Shown: positions 1 to 8,448 of the stretch, in pieces
How the letters are laid out: the number at the start of each line of letters is the position of its first letter
Numbering within the stretch: the stretch's first letter is position 1
NCBI GenBank assembly: GCA_900541205.1
Contig: UQIV01000001.1
Location: 180,626 to 244,625, forward strand
From: an uncultured Collinsella sp.
Lineage (GTDB): Bacteria; Actinomycetota; Coriobacteriia; Coriobacteriales; Coriobacteriaceae
DNA length: 64,000 nt
Reading direction: 5' to 3'
Notes under the pieces: generated by a model
What the model saw: only the letters and a program-made list of their open reading frames with translations
Told to the model about the DNA's origin: nothing
Databases searched by the model: none
Made by a program: the position numbers and the translations under genes

Positions 1-693
1 ACGCAGGCGATCGCCGAGCACTTTGGCCCCACGCTATCGCTCGCGCTTCTGGCACAGCTCATCGCGCTGTTGATTGCACTGCCCTGCGGCGTCGTCGCTG
101 CCCTCAAACATGGGTCGCGCACCGACGCGGTCTTGCGTGTCGTTGCTCTTTTGGGCGTGGCGATACCCGGCTTTTTGATGGCGCTCATGCTTATGTGGCT
201 GTTTGCCGTCACGTTGCGTGTGTTCCCGGTGGCCGGCTATGCGCCGCTATCGAAGGGCTGGTTCAGCCATTTACGCTATCTTGCGTTGCCGGCCATATCG
301 CTTGGATGCGTGCAGGCGGCCCTGCTCATGCGCATGACCCGTTCGAGCGTTATCGAGGCCATGCAGCTCGACTGCGTCAAGACGGCGCGTGCCAAGGGCG
401 TCTCCGAGGTTCGCGTGGTGCTGGCCCATGCCCTGCGCAACGCAGCGCTGCCGATTCTCACCTCGGTCGGCTATTCATTTGGTGCCCTGATTACGGGAGC
501 CGTGGTGACTGAGGCCATTTTTAACATCCCCGGTTTGGGCCAGCTGGTCACGAGCTCTATCGAGCGTCGCGACTATCCGGTGATTCAGGGCGTGCTGCTG
601 GTCATCGCCTTGTTGAATTCGGTGATCAATCTGGCCGTCGACCTTGCCTACGGCGCTTTTGACCCGCGCGCTCGCAAATGGGGCGATGCATGA
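1..693 (+). CDS. Peptide ABC transporter permease, DppB/OppB type (5' truncated)
   Basis: The reading frame is open from base 1, so the N-terminus lies outside the window. The protein is an inner-membrane permease of the BPD_transp_1 family: hydrophobic segments surround the conserved cytoplasmic EAA-like loop, seen here as RMTRSSVIEAMQLDCVKTARAKGVSEVRVVLAHALRNAALP, followed by the typical VVTEAIFNIPGLGQL segment. It overlaps the next permease gene by ATGA at 690-693, and two ATPase genes follow, so it belongs to a Dpp/Opp operon whose binding protein must lie upstream. The class imports di- or oligopeptides, sometimes nickel; the exact substrate cannot be read from the permease. Confidence 0.92.
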   Translation, partial: TQAIAEHFGPTLSLALLAQLIALLIALPCGVVAALKHGSRTDAVLRVVALLGVAIPGFLMALMLMWLFAVTLRVFPVAGYAPLSKGWFSHLRYLALPAISLGCVQAALLMRMTRSSVIEAMQLDCVKTARAKGVSEVRVVLAHALRNAALPILTSVGYSFGALITGAVVTEAIFNIPGLGQLVTSSIERRDYPVIQGVLLVIALLNSVINLAVDLAYGAFDPRARKWGDA

Positions 694-1520
694 TGACAAA
701 CTTTAAGAAGGCTCTTGCCAACAAGGGGTTTGTGGTCGGCGGCTTCATTTTCCTGGCGATTGCGCTGATCGCGCTCGTCGGTCCGCTGGTGTGGACGGTT
801 AATCCCAATGCGCAGGAGATGACGTTGCGACTTTCGGCACCTTCGCCCGCGCATCCCTTTGGCTGCGATGACTTTGGCCGCGACCTGCTTGCCCGCGTCA
901 TCGCGGGCGCGCGCGTGTCGCTTGGCGTCGGTATTGCCGTCACGCTTGCGACGAGTGCGCTCGGTTTGGTGATCGGCGCCTACGCGTGCTACAACGAGAG
1001 ACTCGATCATATTCTCATGCGCATCTGCGATGGCCTTATGTCCATTCCGGGCGTGCTGCTGGCCATCGCGCTCATGGCGATGATGGGGGCGAGCGTGTGG
1101 AACGTTATCATCGCGCTCTCCATCGTCTATACGCCCAGCATGGCGCGCATCGTGCGCTCGCGTGCGATGGTGGTCAAGGAGGAGCCCTTTGTGGAGGCCC
1201 TGCGCGTGCAGGGCGCCTCGATCGCGCGCATCGTGTGGCTGCATATCGTGCCCAACGTTATGGCGCCCTTCCTGGTGCAGGCGACCTTCGTCTTTGCCGA
1301 GGCCGTGCTCTCGGAGGCCGCCCTCTCGTTTCTGGGCCTGGGCATCAAAGCGCCCGACGCCAGCTGGGGAAACATCCTGCAGGCGGGCAAGAACGTGATG
1401 CGCAAAGCCTGGTGGATGATCTTCTTCCCGGCAGCGGCCATCATCGCGAGCGTGCTTTCGCTGAACCTTGCCGGCGACGGCCTGCGCGACGCCCTCGACC
1501 CCAAGACCAAGGAGGACTAG
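690..1520 (+). CDS. Peptide ABC transporter permease, DppC/OppC type
   Basis: A 276-residue permease that partners the upstream DppB-like subunit. It has an N-terminal membrane segment (about residues 12-32), a short extracytoplasmic stretch with the HPFGCDDFGRDLLARVIAGARVSL motif typical of DppC/OppC, and the C-terminal EAVLSEAALSFLGLGI segment. I chose the ATG at 690 because it overlaps the upstream stop (ATGA, translational coupling); an ATG directly after it at 693 and one at 678 are in frame too. The stop lies three bases before the next gene. It forms the transmembrane channel with DppB; substrate unknown. Confidence 0.92.
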   Translation: MMTNFKKALANKGFVVGGFIFLAIALIALVGPLVWTVNPNAQEMTLRLSAPSPAHPFGCDDFGRDLLARVIAGARVSLGVGIAVTLATSALGLVIGAYACYNERLDHILMRICDGLMSIPGVLLAIALMAMMGASVWNVIIALSIVYTPSMARIVRSRAMVVKEEPFVEALRVQGASIARIVWLHIVPNVMAPFLVQATFVFAEAVLSEAALSFLGLGIKAPDASWGNILQAGKNVMRKAWWMIFFPAAAIIASVLSLNLAGDGLRDALDPKTKED

Positions 1521-1523
1521 CCC

Positions 1524-2519
1524 ATGGCTCAGCATCTTTTGGACGTGCGCGACCTCTGCATCTCGTTTGTGGGCCGTGATGGCAACGCGCTGGAAGCCGT
1601 CAACAAACTCAACCTACAGATCGATGCCGGCGAGATCGTTGGTGTTGTCGGCGAGTCCGGCTGCGGGAAGTCGGTGTTTGCCCAGAGTGTCATGCGCCTC
1701 TTGGAGCATGAACAGAAGATGGCCTATGAGGGCCAGATTGTGTTTGATGGCGAGGACCTGCTCGCGCGCCCGCTCAAGCGTATGCGCGAGGTGCGCGGCT
1801 GCGACATCGCCATGATTTTCCAGGACCCTTTGAGCTCGCTTAACCCCGTCATGACGGTGGGTGCGCAGGTTATCGAGGCGGTGCGGGCCCACCGTAAGGT
1901 GAGCCGACGCGAAGCCCGCAACGAGGCTCTATCGCTGTTGGAGCGTGTGGGAATTCGAGATGCCGCGGCTCGCTTCGACATGTATCCGGGCGATTTTAGC
2001 GGCGGTATGCGCCAGCGCGTGATGATTGCCATGGCGCTTGCCGGTCATCCGCGCCTGCTGATTGCCGATGAGCCCACCACGGCACTCGACACGACGATTC
2101 AAAAACAGATTTTGGATCTCCTGCGCGAACTCAACAGTTCCGAGGGCATGGCGGTGCTTTTTATCAGCCATGATTTGGGTGTCGTCACGAGCATCTGCTC
2201 GCGCGTGCACGTCATGTATCTGGGCCAAATCGTAGAAGAGATCGACGCCTGCGGCCTTATGGAGCGTCCGAGCCACCCATATGCCCAGGGGCTCATCGCG
2301 AGCATTCCGCCGCTCGAAGGCGAGCGTGTTGACACGCTGGCGGATATTCCGGGCACAGTGCCGCCGCTTACGGCAATACCCTGTGGATGCCGCTTTGCGC
2401 CTCGTTGCGCCCGGGCGGACGAGCGTTGCCGCGTGCAGGAGCCTCCGCTGTTTGCCGTGAATGCGTGCGACCGGTCTAAATGCTGGCTTGTCGAGAAAGG
2501 GGAGTGCCATGGCTGTTGA
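1524..2519 (+). CDS. Peptide ABC transporter ATP-binding protein, DppD/OppD type
   Basis: A 331-residue cytoplasmic ATPase. Walker A is GESGCGKS (residues 43-50), the ABC signature is FSGGMRQRV, and Walker B is LLIADEPTTALD. The C-terminal tail has the cysteine-containing oligopeptide-transporter extension (CGCRFAPRCARADERC), which in some family members binds an iron-sulfur cluster. A strong AGGAGG-like site sits at 1508-1516, inside the end of dppC. It should pair with the following ATPase to energise the two permeases. It overlaps the start of the next gene by about ten bases. Confidence 0.93.
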   Translation: MAQHLLDVRDLCISFVGRDGNALEAVNKLNLQIDAGEIVGVVGESGCGKSVFAQSVMRLLEHEQKMAYEGQIVFDGEDLLARPLKRMREVRGCDIAMIFQDPLSSLNPVMTVGAQVIEAVRAHRKVSRREARNEALSLLERVGIRDAAARFDMYPGDFSGGMRQRVMIAMALAGHPRLLIADEPTTALDTTIQKQILDLLRELNSSEGMAVLFISHDLGVVTSICSRVHVMYLGQIVEEIDACGLMERPSHPYAQGLIASIPPLEGERVDTLADIPGTVPPLTAIPCGCRFAPRCARADERCRVQEPPLFAVNACDRSKCWLVEKGECHGC

Positions 2520-3294
2520 TAGCGAAGCCCTGCTTAGGGTCTCACATCTGACTAAAACGTATCCCATGTCGGGCTCAGGTTTTAAGCGTCAGGCCTTTAC
2601 CGCCGTGGACGATCTGTCGTTTGAGATCGCACCGGGCGAGGTCTATGGCCTGGTTGGCGAATCCGGATCGGGCAAGTCGACGACTGGACGCCTGATCTGT
2701 GGTCTCGAGCGTGCGGATTCCGGCTCGATTGTCTATCGCGGGCACGACCTCGCCACGATGTCGGAGCGCGAACGCAAGCCATTTCGCCGCGAAATCCAGC
2801 TGGTATTCCAGGATAGCTCTGCGGCTTTTGACCCACGTAACCGTGTCGGCCGCATTTTGGAGGAGCCGCTGATTATCGCCGGCGTGCGCGATGCGGATGA
2901 GCGCCATGGGCGCGCGCTCTCGGCTCTAGCCTCGGTCGGTCTTCTGGCAGAGTATTATGACCGCTATCCGCACGACCTTTCGGGGGGACAGCGTCAGCGA
3001 CTCAATCTGGCACGGGCGCTTATTTGCGAGCCGCGCCTTGTGGTATGCGACGAGCCGGTCTCGGCGCTTGACGTGTCCGTTCAGGCCCAAGTGCTCAACT
3101 TGCTTCGCGACCTGCAACGCACGACGGGCGTGGCGCTGCTGTTTATCACGCATGATATGCGTGTGGTTCGGCATATGTCCGACCGGATTGGCGTGCTCTA
3201 CCACGGTCGTCTTGTCGAGGAAGGCGCGGCCGAGGACGTGATCGCACACCCGAGCGATCCGTATACGCAGGAGCTTATCGACGCCATTCCCTAG
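2509..3294 (+). CDS. Peptide ABC transporter ATP-binding protein, DppF/OppF type
   Basis: A 261-residue ABC ATPase, second of the pair. Walker A is GESGSGKS (residues 50-57), the signature is LSGGQRQRL, Walker B is LVVCDEPVSALD. The start at 2509 follows a GGGGAG site with normal spacing; an upstream in-frame ATG at 2461 lies well inside dppD and lacks a ribosome site. It is shorter than many OppF proteins because the C-terminal cysteine extension is absent, ending soon after HPSDPYTQELIDAIP. Last gene of the transporter operon. Confidence 0.92.
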   Translation: MAVDSEALLRVSHLTKTYPMSGSGFKRQAFTAVDDLSFEIAPGEVYGLVGESGSGKSTTGRLICGLERADSGSIVYRGHDLATMSERERKPFRREIQLVFQDSSAAFDPRNRVGRILEEPLIIAGVRDADERHGRALSALASVGLLAEYYDRYPHDLSGGQRQRLNLARALICEPRLVVCDEPVSALDVSVQAQVLNLLRDLQRTTGVALLFITHDMRVVRHMSDRIGVLYHGRLVEEGAAEDVIAHPSDPYTQELIDAIP

Positions 3295-3370
3295 AGGATG
3301 CTTCCTTTTGGGTATGGCGTGGGTTCGTTGTTTAATTGTCGGTATATCGGTGCAAGAGAGGGGAACTACT

Positions 3371-4534
3371 ATGGCCGATATCGAGGAACAGCCGTTGCCG
3401 CGCACGTTTGAGGAGTTCAACGAGCAGCGCAAGGCGGCGTTTATTCGCGTTAAGGATTATAAGCAGGCGGGTAATCGCCTGGTCGGCTTTTTGTGCAGCT
3501 ATACGCCGCTCGAGATTATCGATGCCGCGGGGGCTGCGAGCGTGGCGCTGTGCGGTACGTCCGATGAGGTGATTCCCAAGGCCGAGAAGGTGCTGCCGGC
3601 AAATCTGTGTCCGCTCATCAAGTCGACGTACGGGTTTGCCTATTCGCAAAAGTGCCCGTTTACGTACTTTAGCGACATGATCATCGGCGAGACCACCTGC
3701 GACGGCAAGAAGAAGATGTACGAGCTGCTCAACGAGCTCAAGCGCACGCACATTCTGCATCTTCCGCAGGGTCGCGACCGTGCCTACGAGCGCGAGGGCT
3801 GGTACGAGGAGTGCCGTCTGCTCAAGGAGGAGCTCGAGAACTTCTACGGCATCACGATTACCGACGATGACCTGCGCGCTGCCGTCCGTCGTCGCAACCG
3901 CTTGCGTGCGGCCCAGCTCGATATGTTCGCGCTTCAGGCCAACCAGCCGGCGGCCATGAGCGGCGTCGACCTGATGAGCACCATGTTCGCCGGTACGTTC
4001 AGCTTTGATATCGAGGCCTATACGCAGCAGCTGGAGCAAAAGGTTGCCAAGCTGCGCGAGGCCTACGACGCGGGCGAGCGCCCGGTTGCGGCGGATGCCA
4101 AACGCATCCTGATCACCGGCTGCCCGGTGGGCGGCGTGATCAACAAGATCGGTCGTACTATCGAGTCCAACGGCGGTGTGGTCGTGTGTATGGACGACTG
4201 CTCGGGCGAGCGCACGGCGGCCATGATGATCGACCCGGAGGCTCCCGATATCCTGCGCGCCATCGCCGACCGCTACCTGGACATCAACTGCTCGGTCATG
4301 ACGCCTAACGAAGGCCGCATGGAGAACACACTGACCATGTGCGAGAAGTACCATGTCGATGGCGTGGTAGAGAGCGTGCTACAGGCCTGCCACACCTTTA
4401 ACGTGGAGAGTGCCCGCATGCAGGAGGCCGTCGAGGGTGCGGGTATTCCGTACATGAAGATCGAGACCGACTACAGCAACGGCGACATGGGCCAGATCGA
4501 GACGCGCATCGCCGCCTTCATCGAAACCCTCTAG
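3371..4534 (+). CDS. Double-cubane-cluster anaerobic reductase (HgdB/2-hydroxyacyl-CoA dehydratase family)
   Basis: A 387-residue protein of the 2-hydroxyacyl-CoA dehydratase D-component superfamily. Cysteines at 42, 61, 80, 95 and 110 and the segment SYGFAYSQKCPFTYFSDMIIGETTCDGKKKMYELL resemble the single-subunit double-cubane-cluster proteins (DCCP) rather than true two-subunit dehydratases. Known DCCPs carry an Fe8S9 double cubane and, driven by an ATPase activator, perform very low-potential reductions of small molecules; the natural substrate is unknown. The matching activator is the next gene. Start chosen at ATG 3371 after GAGAGGGG; an in-frame ATG at 3308 lacks a good site. The stop codon lies inside a long hairpin (4531-4635). 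It heads a cluster of selenium genes. Confidence 0.85.
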   Translation: MADIEEQPLPRTFEEFNEQRKAAFIRVKDYKQAGNRLVGFLCSYTPLEIIDAAGAASVALCGTSDEVIPKAEKVLPANLCPLIKSTYGFAYSQKCPFTYFSDMIIGETTCDGKKKMYELLNELKRTHILHLPQGRDRAYEREGWYEECRLLKEELENFYGITITDDDLRAAVRRRNRLRAAQLDMFALQANQPAAMSGVDLMSTMFAGTFSFDIEAYTQQLEQKVAKLREAYDAGERPVAADAKRILITGCPVGGVINKIGRTIESNGGVVVCMDDCSGERTAAMMIDPEAPDILRAIADRYLDINCSVMTPNEGRMENTLTMCEKYHVDGVVESVLQACHTFNVESARMQEAVEGAGIPYMKIETDYSNGDMGQIETRIAAFIETL

Positions 4535-4635
4535 GTTTCTCAGGCACCGGATCTTGCCCCTCAAACCGTCGCTTGCGTACCCAAAGTACGCTGCGCTCCT
4601 CTTTCGGGGCAATCTCCGGCACCTGAGAAACCTAG
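4531..4635. repeat. Long imperfect hairpin beginning at the stop codon of the double-cubane gene
   Basis: The 30-base arm at 4531-4560 (starting CTAGGTTTCTCAGG) is complementary to 4606-4635 at 26 of 30 positions. The loop holds a second hairpin, GCGTAC-CCAAA-GTACGC, at 4575-4591. No T-run follows, so it is not a standard terminator. The TAG stop of the upstream gene (4532-4534) lies in the left arm. It could stabilise the upstream mRNA or limit readthrough into the activator gene. Confidence 0.75.
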
Positions 4636-4689
4636 AGCTAAGGCGCCTGAACGCGCCGCTAGCTTTGATGTTTAGATTGGGAGAGGGCC

Positions 4690-5454
4690 ATGATAGGGAT
4701 CGGGATCGATATCGGGTCTACGGCGGCTAAGGCCGCTGTGGTCGATGGGGAAGGTTCGGTGGCATGGATGTGCGTGCAGCCAACCGGGTTCTCCTCGGTT
4801 GATGCGGCCGAGCGTCTGCGCGGCGAGCTTGCCGCGGCTGGCTATGACGTGGCTGCCGACGACGTGCGCGTGATCGCGACCGGCTACGGCCGTGTCGCCG
4901 TGCCCTATGCGCACAAGGTCGTGACCGAGATTACCTGCCACGGCACCGGTGCCGTGCGCCTGTTTGGCGACCACGGCACCGTGATCGACGTGGGAGGTCA
5001 GGACACCAAGGTCATTCAGCTTAAAAGTTGCCGCGTGGCCAAGTTTGCCATGAACGACAAGTGCGCCGCCGGCACGGGGCGCTTTTTGGAGATCATGGCC
5101 GACCGCCTAGGCATTTCCCAGCAGCAGATGGCCGACCTGGCGCGTTCCGGCGAACCCACCAAGATCAGCAGCATGTGCACGGTGTTTGCCGAAAGCGAGG
5201 TTATCAGCCTGATCGGTCGCGGTGAGCCGCGCGAGAACATTGCGCGCGGCGTGATCGACAGCGTGGTCTCGCGCGTGGCGACTATGGCCGGGCAGGCGGC
5301 GGGTGCTCCGTACTACCTGACGGGAGGCCTGTGCGAGAACGCCTACGTTGTGGAGCGGTTGGGCGAGCTGCTGGGGTCGCCGGTGACCACCTCGCCCCAA
5401 GCCCGTTATGCCGGTGCCATCGGTGCGGCCATTCGCGCGCAGGCGCTCGCTTAA
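4690..5454 (+). CDS. ATPase activator of the double-cubane reductase (HgdC/BcrAD-BadFG family)
   Basis: A 254-residue ASKHA-fold ATPase. The N-terminal phosphate loop is GIGIDIGSTAAKA (residues 3-14) and a second loop is VIDVGGQDTKVIQ. Cys125 in NDKCAAGTGRFLE and Cys163 in SSMCTVFAESE are the conserved ligands for the 4Fe-4S cluster shared by a homodimer. In this family ATP hydrolysis drives an electron from the 4Fe-4S cluster into the partner enzyme, here the double-cubane protein upstream. ATG 4690 follows GGGAGAGGGCC. Only 12 bases separate it from the glycosyltransferase gene. Confidence 0.88.
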   Translation: MIGIGIDIGSTAAKAAVVDGEGSVAWMCVQPTGFSSVDAAERLRGELAAAGYDVAADDVRVIATGYGRVAVPYAHKVVTEITCHGTGAVRLFGDHGTVIDVGGQDTKVIQLKSCRVAKFAMNDKCAAGTGRFLEIMADRLGISQQQMADLARSGEPTKISSMCTVFAESEVISLIGRGEPRENIARGVIDSVVSRVATMAGQAAGAPYYLTGGLCENAYVVERLGELLGSPVTTSPQARYAGAIGAAIRAQALA

Positions 5455-5466
5455 GGGGCTGGGTCC

Positions 5467-6699
5467 ATGCGCATCCTCAACATCTCGGCCCAAAAACCCG
5501 ATAGCACGGGAAGCGGCACGTATCTCGCTGCACTGGTGGCCTCGCAAATTGCCGCGGGCCACGAGGCGGCGGTGCTGTGCGGTGCTGCGCCCGGGGACAC
5601 GCAAGGGGAGCTCGATTCCGCCGCGCGTGTGTTTGCGGTGCCGTTTGAGACGCCCGAGCTGCCGTTTTGCATTTGCGGCATGTCGGACGTGATGCCGTAT
5701 CCTTCGACACGCTATTGCGACTTGACGCCCACGATGGCCGCGTCCTTTGAGCGCGCCTTTGGTGCGGCGATTGACCGGGCCATCGCCGTCTTTAAGCCTG
5801 ATGCGATAATCTGCCATCACCTGTATCTGCTGTGTGCCTTGGTGCGGGAGCGCGTGCGGGGCATTCCCGTGTGCGGCGTGTGCCATTCGACCGATATTCG
5901 GCAGATGTTGACCCATGGACTCGCCCATGATCGCATTGTCGCGGCGGTCCGCTGCCTCGATGCCGTCTTTTCGCTTCATGCCGAGCAGGCCGACATGATC
6001 AGGCGTGTTTATGGCGTTGATCCGTTGCGTGTTCATGTGATTGGAACAGGCTATGACCATCGGGTGTTTTGCCGCGATGGACAGATGACAAAGGTTCCCG
6101 GGTCGCTCGTCTTTGTGGGCAAGGTGTGCGTTAAGAAGGGCGTCGAATCGCTGGTACACGCGATGGGGCGCTTTGGCGAGGACTCCGATGCGGCGCGTGG
6201 GGTACGCCCGAGTCGGCTTGTACTGGTGGGAGGCCATGGCGATGCGGATGAGTATGAGCGCATCGCTCGGGCTTCCGGAGATTCCCCCGTGCCGGTGAAG
6301 TTTGCTGGCCGTCTGAGTCGCGACGAGCTGGTGCGCGCCTATCGCGAGGCCGAGGTGTTTGTGCTGCCGTCCTTTTACGAGGGGCTGCCGCTGGTGCCGA
6401 TCGAGGCGATGGCCTGCGGATGCAAAGTCGTCATGACCGATCTGCCCGGCGTGCGTCCATGGCTCGAGACCGCCTTGCCAGGCGCGCCCGTAACGTGGGT
6501 AACGCCGCCGCGCATGACGGATGTCGATACACCCGATGCGCGCGATTGTCAGCGGTTTGAGCATGCGCTGGCAGACGCCGTGGCCCAGTCGCTCGCGGAA
6601 CCCATTTCGACCTTTGACCCATCTGCGGTTTCGTGGGATGCCTGCTGGGCGCGTATACTGGAGCAGTTGGCAACCTTGAAAGGAGGTATCGATGGATAA
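5467..6699 (+). CDS. GT-B glycosyltransferase, family 4 type, translationally coupled to selD
   Basis: A 410-residue two-domain GT-B glycosyltransferase. The N-terminal acceptor domain begins MRILNISAQKPDSTGSGTYLAALV (glycine-rich loop). The C-terminal nucleotide-sugar domain has LVFVGKVCVKKGVESLVHAM, FAGRLSRDELVRAYREAEVFVLPSFYEGLPLVPIEAMACG and the E-x7-E retaining motif (EGLPLVPIE). Its last 8 bases overlap the selD start, so the two are probably co-translated. The acceptor is unknown. A glycosyltransferase in a selenium operon recalls SenB, which makes a selenosugar from a UDP-sugar and selenophosphate beside a selD homologue, but I cannot show this protein is in the SenB family; a role in cell-surface sugars is equally open. 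Confidence 0.8.
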   Translation: MRILNISAQKPDSTGSGTYLAALVASQIAAGHEAAVLCGAAPGDTQGELDSAARVFAVPFETPELPFCICGMSDVMPYPSTRYCDLTPTMAASFERAFGAAIDRAIAVFKPDAIICHHLYLLCALVRERVRGIPVCGVCHSTDIRQMLTHGLAHDRIVAAVRCLDAVFSLHAEQADMIRRVYGVDPLRVHVIGTGYDHRVFCRDGQMTKVPGSLVFVGKVCVKKGVESLVHAMGRFGEDSDAARGVRPSRLVLVGGHGDADEYERIARASGDSPVPVKFAGRLSRDELVRAYREAEVFVLPSFYEGLPLVPIEAMACGCKVVMTDLPGVRPWLETALPGAPVTWVTPPRMTDVDTPDARDCQRFEHALADAVAQSLAEPISTFDPSAVSWDACWARILEQLATLKGGIDG

Positions 6700-7741
6700 G
6701 GATCAGATTAGGCTCACGTCCATGACGGCCGCGAGCGGTTGAGCCGCTAAGTTGGCTCCTGGAGCCCTCGCCCAGGTCCTGGGCGACTTGCCAAATGTGC
6801 ATAACGACAACCTGCTCGTGGGGTTCGATACTTCCGACGATGCGAGCGTCTTCCGCGTAGGGGAGAACCTGGGGCTCGTGCAGTCCATCGACTTCTTCCC
6901 GCCGATGGTCGACGACCCGTTCCTGTTTGGCCAGATTGCCGCGGCAAATTCGCTGTCGGACATTTACGCCATGGGCGGGCGGCCGAGCCATGCTATGAAC
7001 TTGCTGTGCATCCCGAGCTGTCTGGGCGTCGAGGTCGCCGGCAAGATTTTGGCAGGCGGTGCCGACAAGTGCGTCGAGGCGGGTTGCTCCATCGCGGGCG
7101 GCCACACCATCAACGACGACGAGCCCAAGTACGGTCTGTCCGTGAGCGGTTTTGTGGCACTCGACTGCATGCTCGCCAACAGCGGCGCACGCGTGGGCGA
7201 TGTTCTGCTGCTGACCAAGGCGATCGGCTCGGGCATCATCACCACGGCCATTAAGGGCGAGCTCATCGAGCAGGACGAGGCCGCAGCCATGTTTGACTCG
7301 ATGCGTACCCTCAACGAGGCCCCGATTCGTCTGGCCGAGGGGCTCGAGCTTCACGGCTGCACCGACATTACGGGCTTTGGCCTGATCGGGCATGCGTGTG
7401 AGATGGCCGAGGGCTCGGGCGTGCAGATTGAGCTTGCGTCGGGGGCGGTGCCGCTCTTTGACCAGGTGCTCGACATGGCGCGTCTGGGCATTATCCCCGC
7501 GGGCTCCTACCGCAACCAGGACTTCTTTGGCCCGCGCGTGGCTGCCGATGAGGACCTTGAGCCGGGCATGCTCGACGCGCTGTACGATCCACAGACTTCG
7601 GGCGGTTTGCTTATTGCGGCACCTGCTGCCGATGTGGATGAGCTTGCGCGCCGTCTGCATGCCGAAGGACGTATCGCCGCCGTCGTCGGTCGCGTGTGCG
7701 TGCCGGTGCCAGGCGGTCCTGCCGTCCGCGTTGTTCGCTAG
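6692..7741 (+). CDS. selD: Selenide, water dikinase (selenophosphate synthase), a selenoprotein with Sec17
   Basis: SelD makes selenophosphate from selenide and ATP, the selenium donor for tRNA-Sec and other uses. The true start is ATG 6692 after AAAGGAGG. Reading on gives MDKDQIRLTSMTAASG, then an in-frame TGA at 6740-6742 (residue 17), then AAKLAPGALAQVLGDL. The TGA falls exactly at the catalytic Cys/Sec position of SelD and the essential Lys follows at residue 20. Total length 349 residues is normal for the family. GFDTSDDASVF, SIDFFPPMVDDPFLFGQIAAANSLSDIYAMGG and TDITGFGLIGH are typical SelD motifs. A gene call without recoding would wrongly start at about 6752. It overlaps the upstream glycosyltransferase by 8 bases. 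Confidence 0.95.
6768..6786 (+). promoter_or_regulatory. Candidate bacterial SECIS hairpin of selD
   Basis: A 7-base-pair GC-rich stem (TCGCCCA at 6768-6774 with TGGGCGA at 6780-6786) closes a five-base loop, GGTCC. The loop starts 32 bases after the UGA, inside the window expected for bacterial SECIS elements, and begins with GG as SelB-binding loops do. A weaker hairpin (6754-6766) sits closer to the UGA. Confidence 0.6.
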
Positions 7742-7764
7742 CTCGCACGTTTATGTAATTGTTT

Positions 7765-7782
7765 ACCGTTCTCTAGAACGGT
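7765..7782. promoter_or_regulatory. Perfect palindrome between selD and yedF
   Basis: ACCGTTCT-CT-AGAACGGT forms 8 perfect base pairs in the 61-base gap between selD and yedF, followed by TCTTTCG. It could be a weak terminator/attenuator or an operator; sequence alone does not decide. Confidence 0.4.
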
Positions 7783-7802
7783 TCTTTCGAAAGGAATTTA
7801 CT

Positions 7803-8429
7803 ATGTCTACCAAAATTGAAGTCAATGCCATGGGCGATGCCTGCCCGCTGCCCGTCGTCAAGACGCTTAAGGCGCTCAAACAGCTTGAAGGCGAGGGTGC
7901 CGTGGTGACCTCGGTCGACAACGAGACCGCCGTCAAGAACATCTCCAAGATGGCGCAGGAGAAGGGCTGCACGGCCTCGGTCGAGAAGGTCTCGGACACC
8001 GAGTGGCACGTGACCGTCGCGACCGCCGGTGCCGTGGCCGTTGCGGACCCCGAGCAGGACGGTGCGGCTTTCTGCGACGCCAGCGCCGGCAAGGGCAAAC
8101 TCGTCATTTCCGTCTACACCGATTGCATGGGCCGTGGCGATGACGAGCTGGGCCACAAGCTCATGAAGGCCTTCATCTTTGCTGTGACGCAGCAGGAGGA
8201 GCTGCCCGCGACCATGCTGTTCTACAACGGCGGTGCCAAGCTCACCGTAGAGGGCTCTCCGGTGCTCGACGACCTGAAGGGCCTGGCCGAGCAGGGTGTC
8301 GAGATTCTCACCTGCGGTACCTGCCTGGACCATTTTGGCATTAAGGACCAGCTTGCGGTGGGCGAGGTCACCAACATGTACGTGATCGTGGAGAAGATGG
8401 AGCAGGCCGTGCGCGTCGTGCGCCCGTAG
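7803..8429 (+). CDS. yedF: Selenium metabolism protein YedF (TusA-like plus DsrE-like)
   Basis: A 208-residue fusion. Residues 1-75 form a TusA/SirA-like domain with the CPxP motif in GDACPLPVVKTLKALKQLEG, where the cysteine carries sulfur or selenium in relatives. After a short linker, residues 100-205 form a DsrE-like domain (LVISVYTDCMGRGDDELGHKLMKAFIFAVTQ). This two-domain protein is a recognised marker of genomes that use selenium as a cofactor in molybdenum hydroxylases and normally sits beside selD, as here. Start at ATG 7803 after GAAAGGAATTTACT. Role inferred: carrying or delivering reduced selenium. Confidence 0.88.
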   Translation: MSTKIEVNAMGDACPLPVVKTLKALKQLEGEGAVVTSVDNETAVKNISKMAQEKGCTASVEKVSDTEWHVTVATAGAVAVADPEQDGAAFCDASAGKGKLVISVYTDCMGRGDDELGHKLMKAFIFAVTQQEELPATMLFYNGGAKLTVEGSPVLDDLKGLAEQGVEILTCGTCLDHFGIKDQLAVGEVTNMYVIVEKMEQAVRVVRP

Positions 8430-8448
8430 CGTATTGGTTGGAGTTGCC

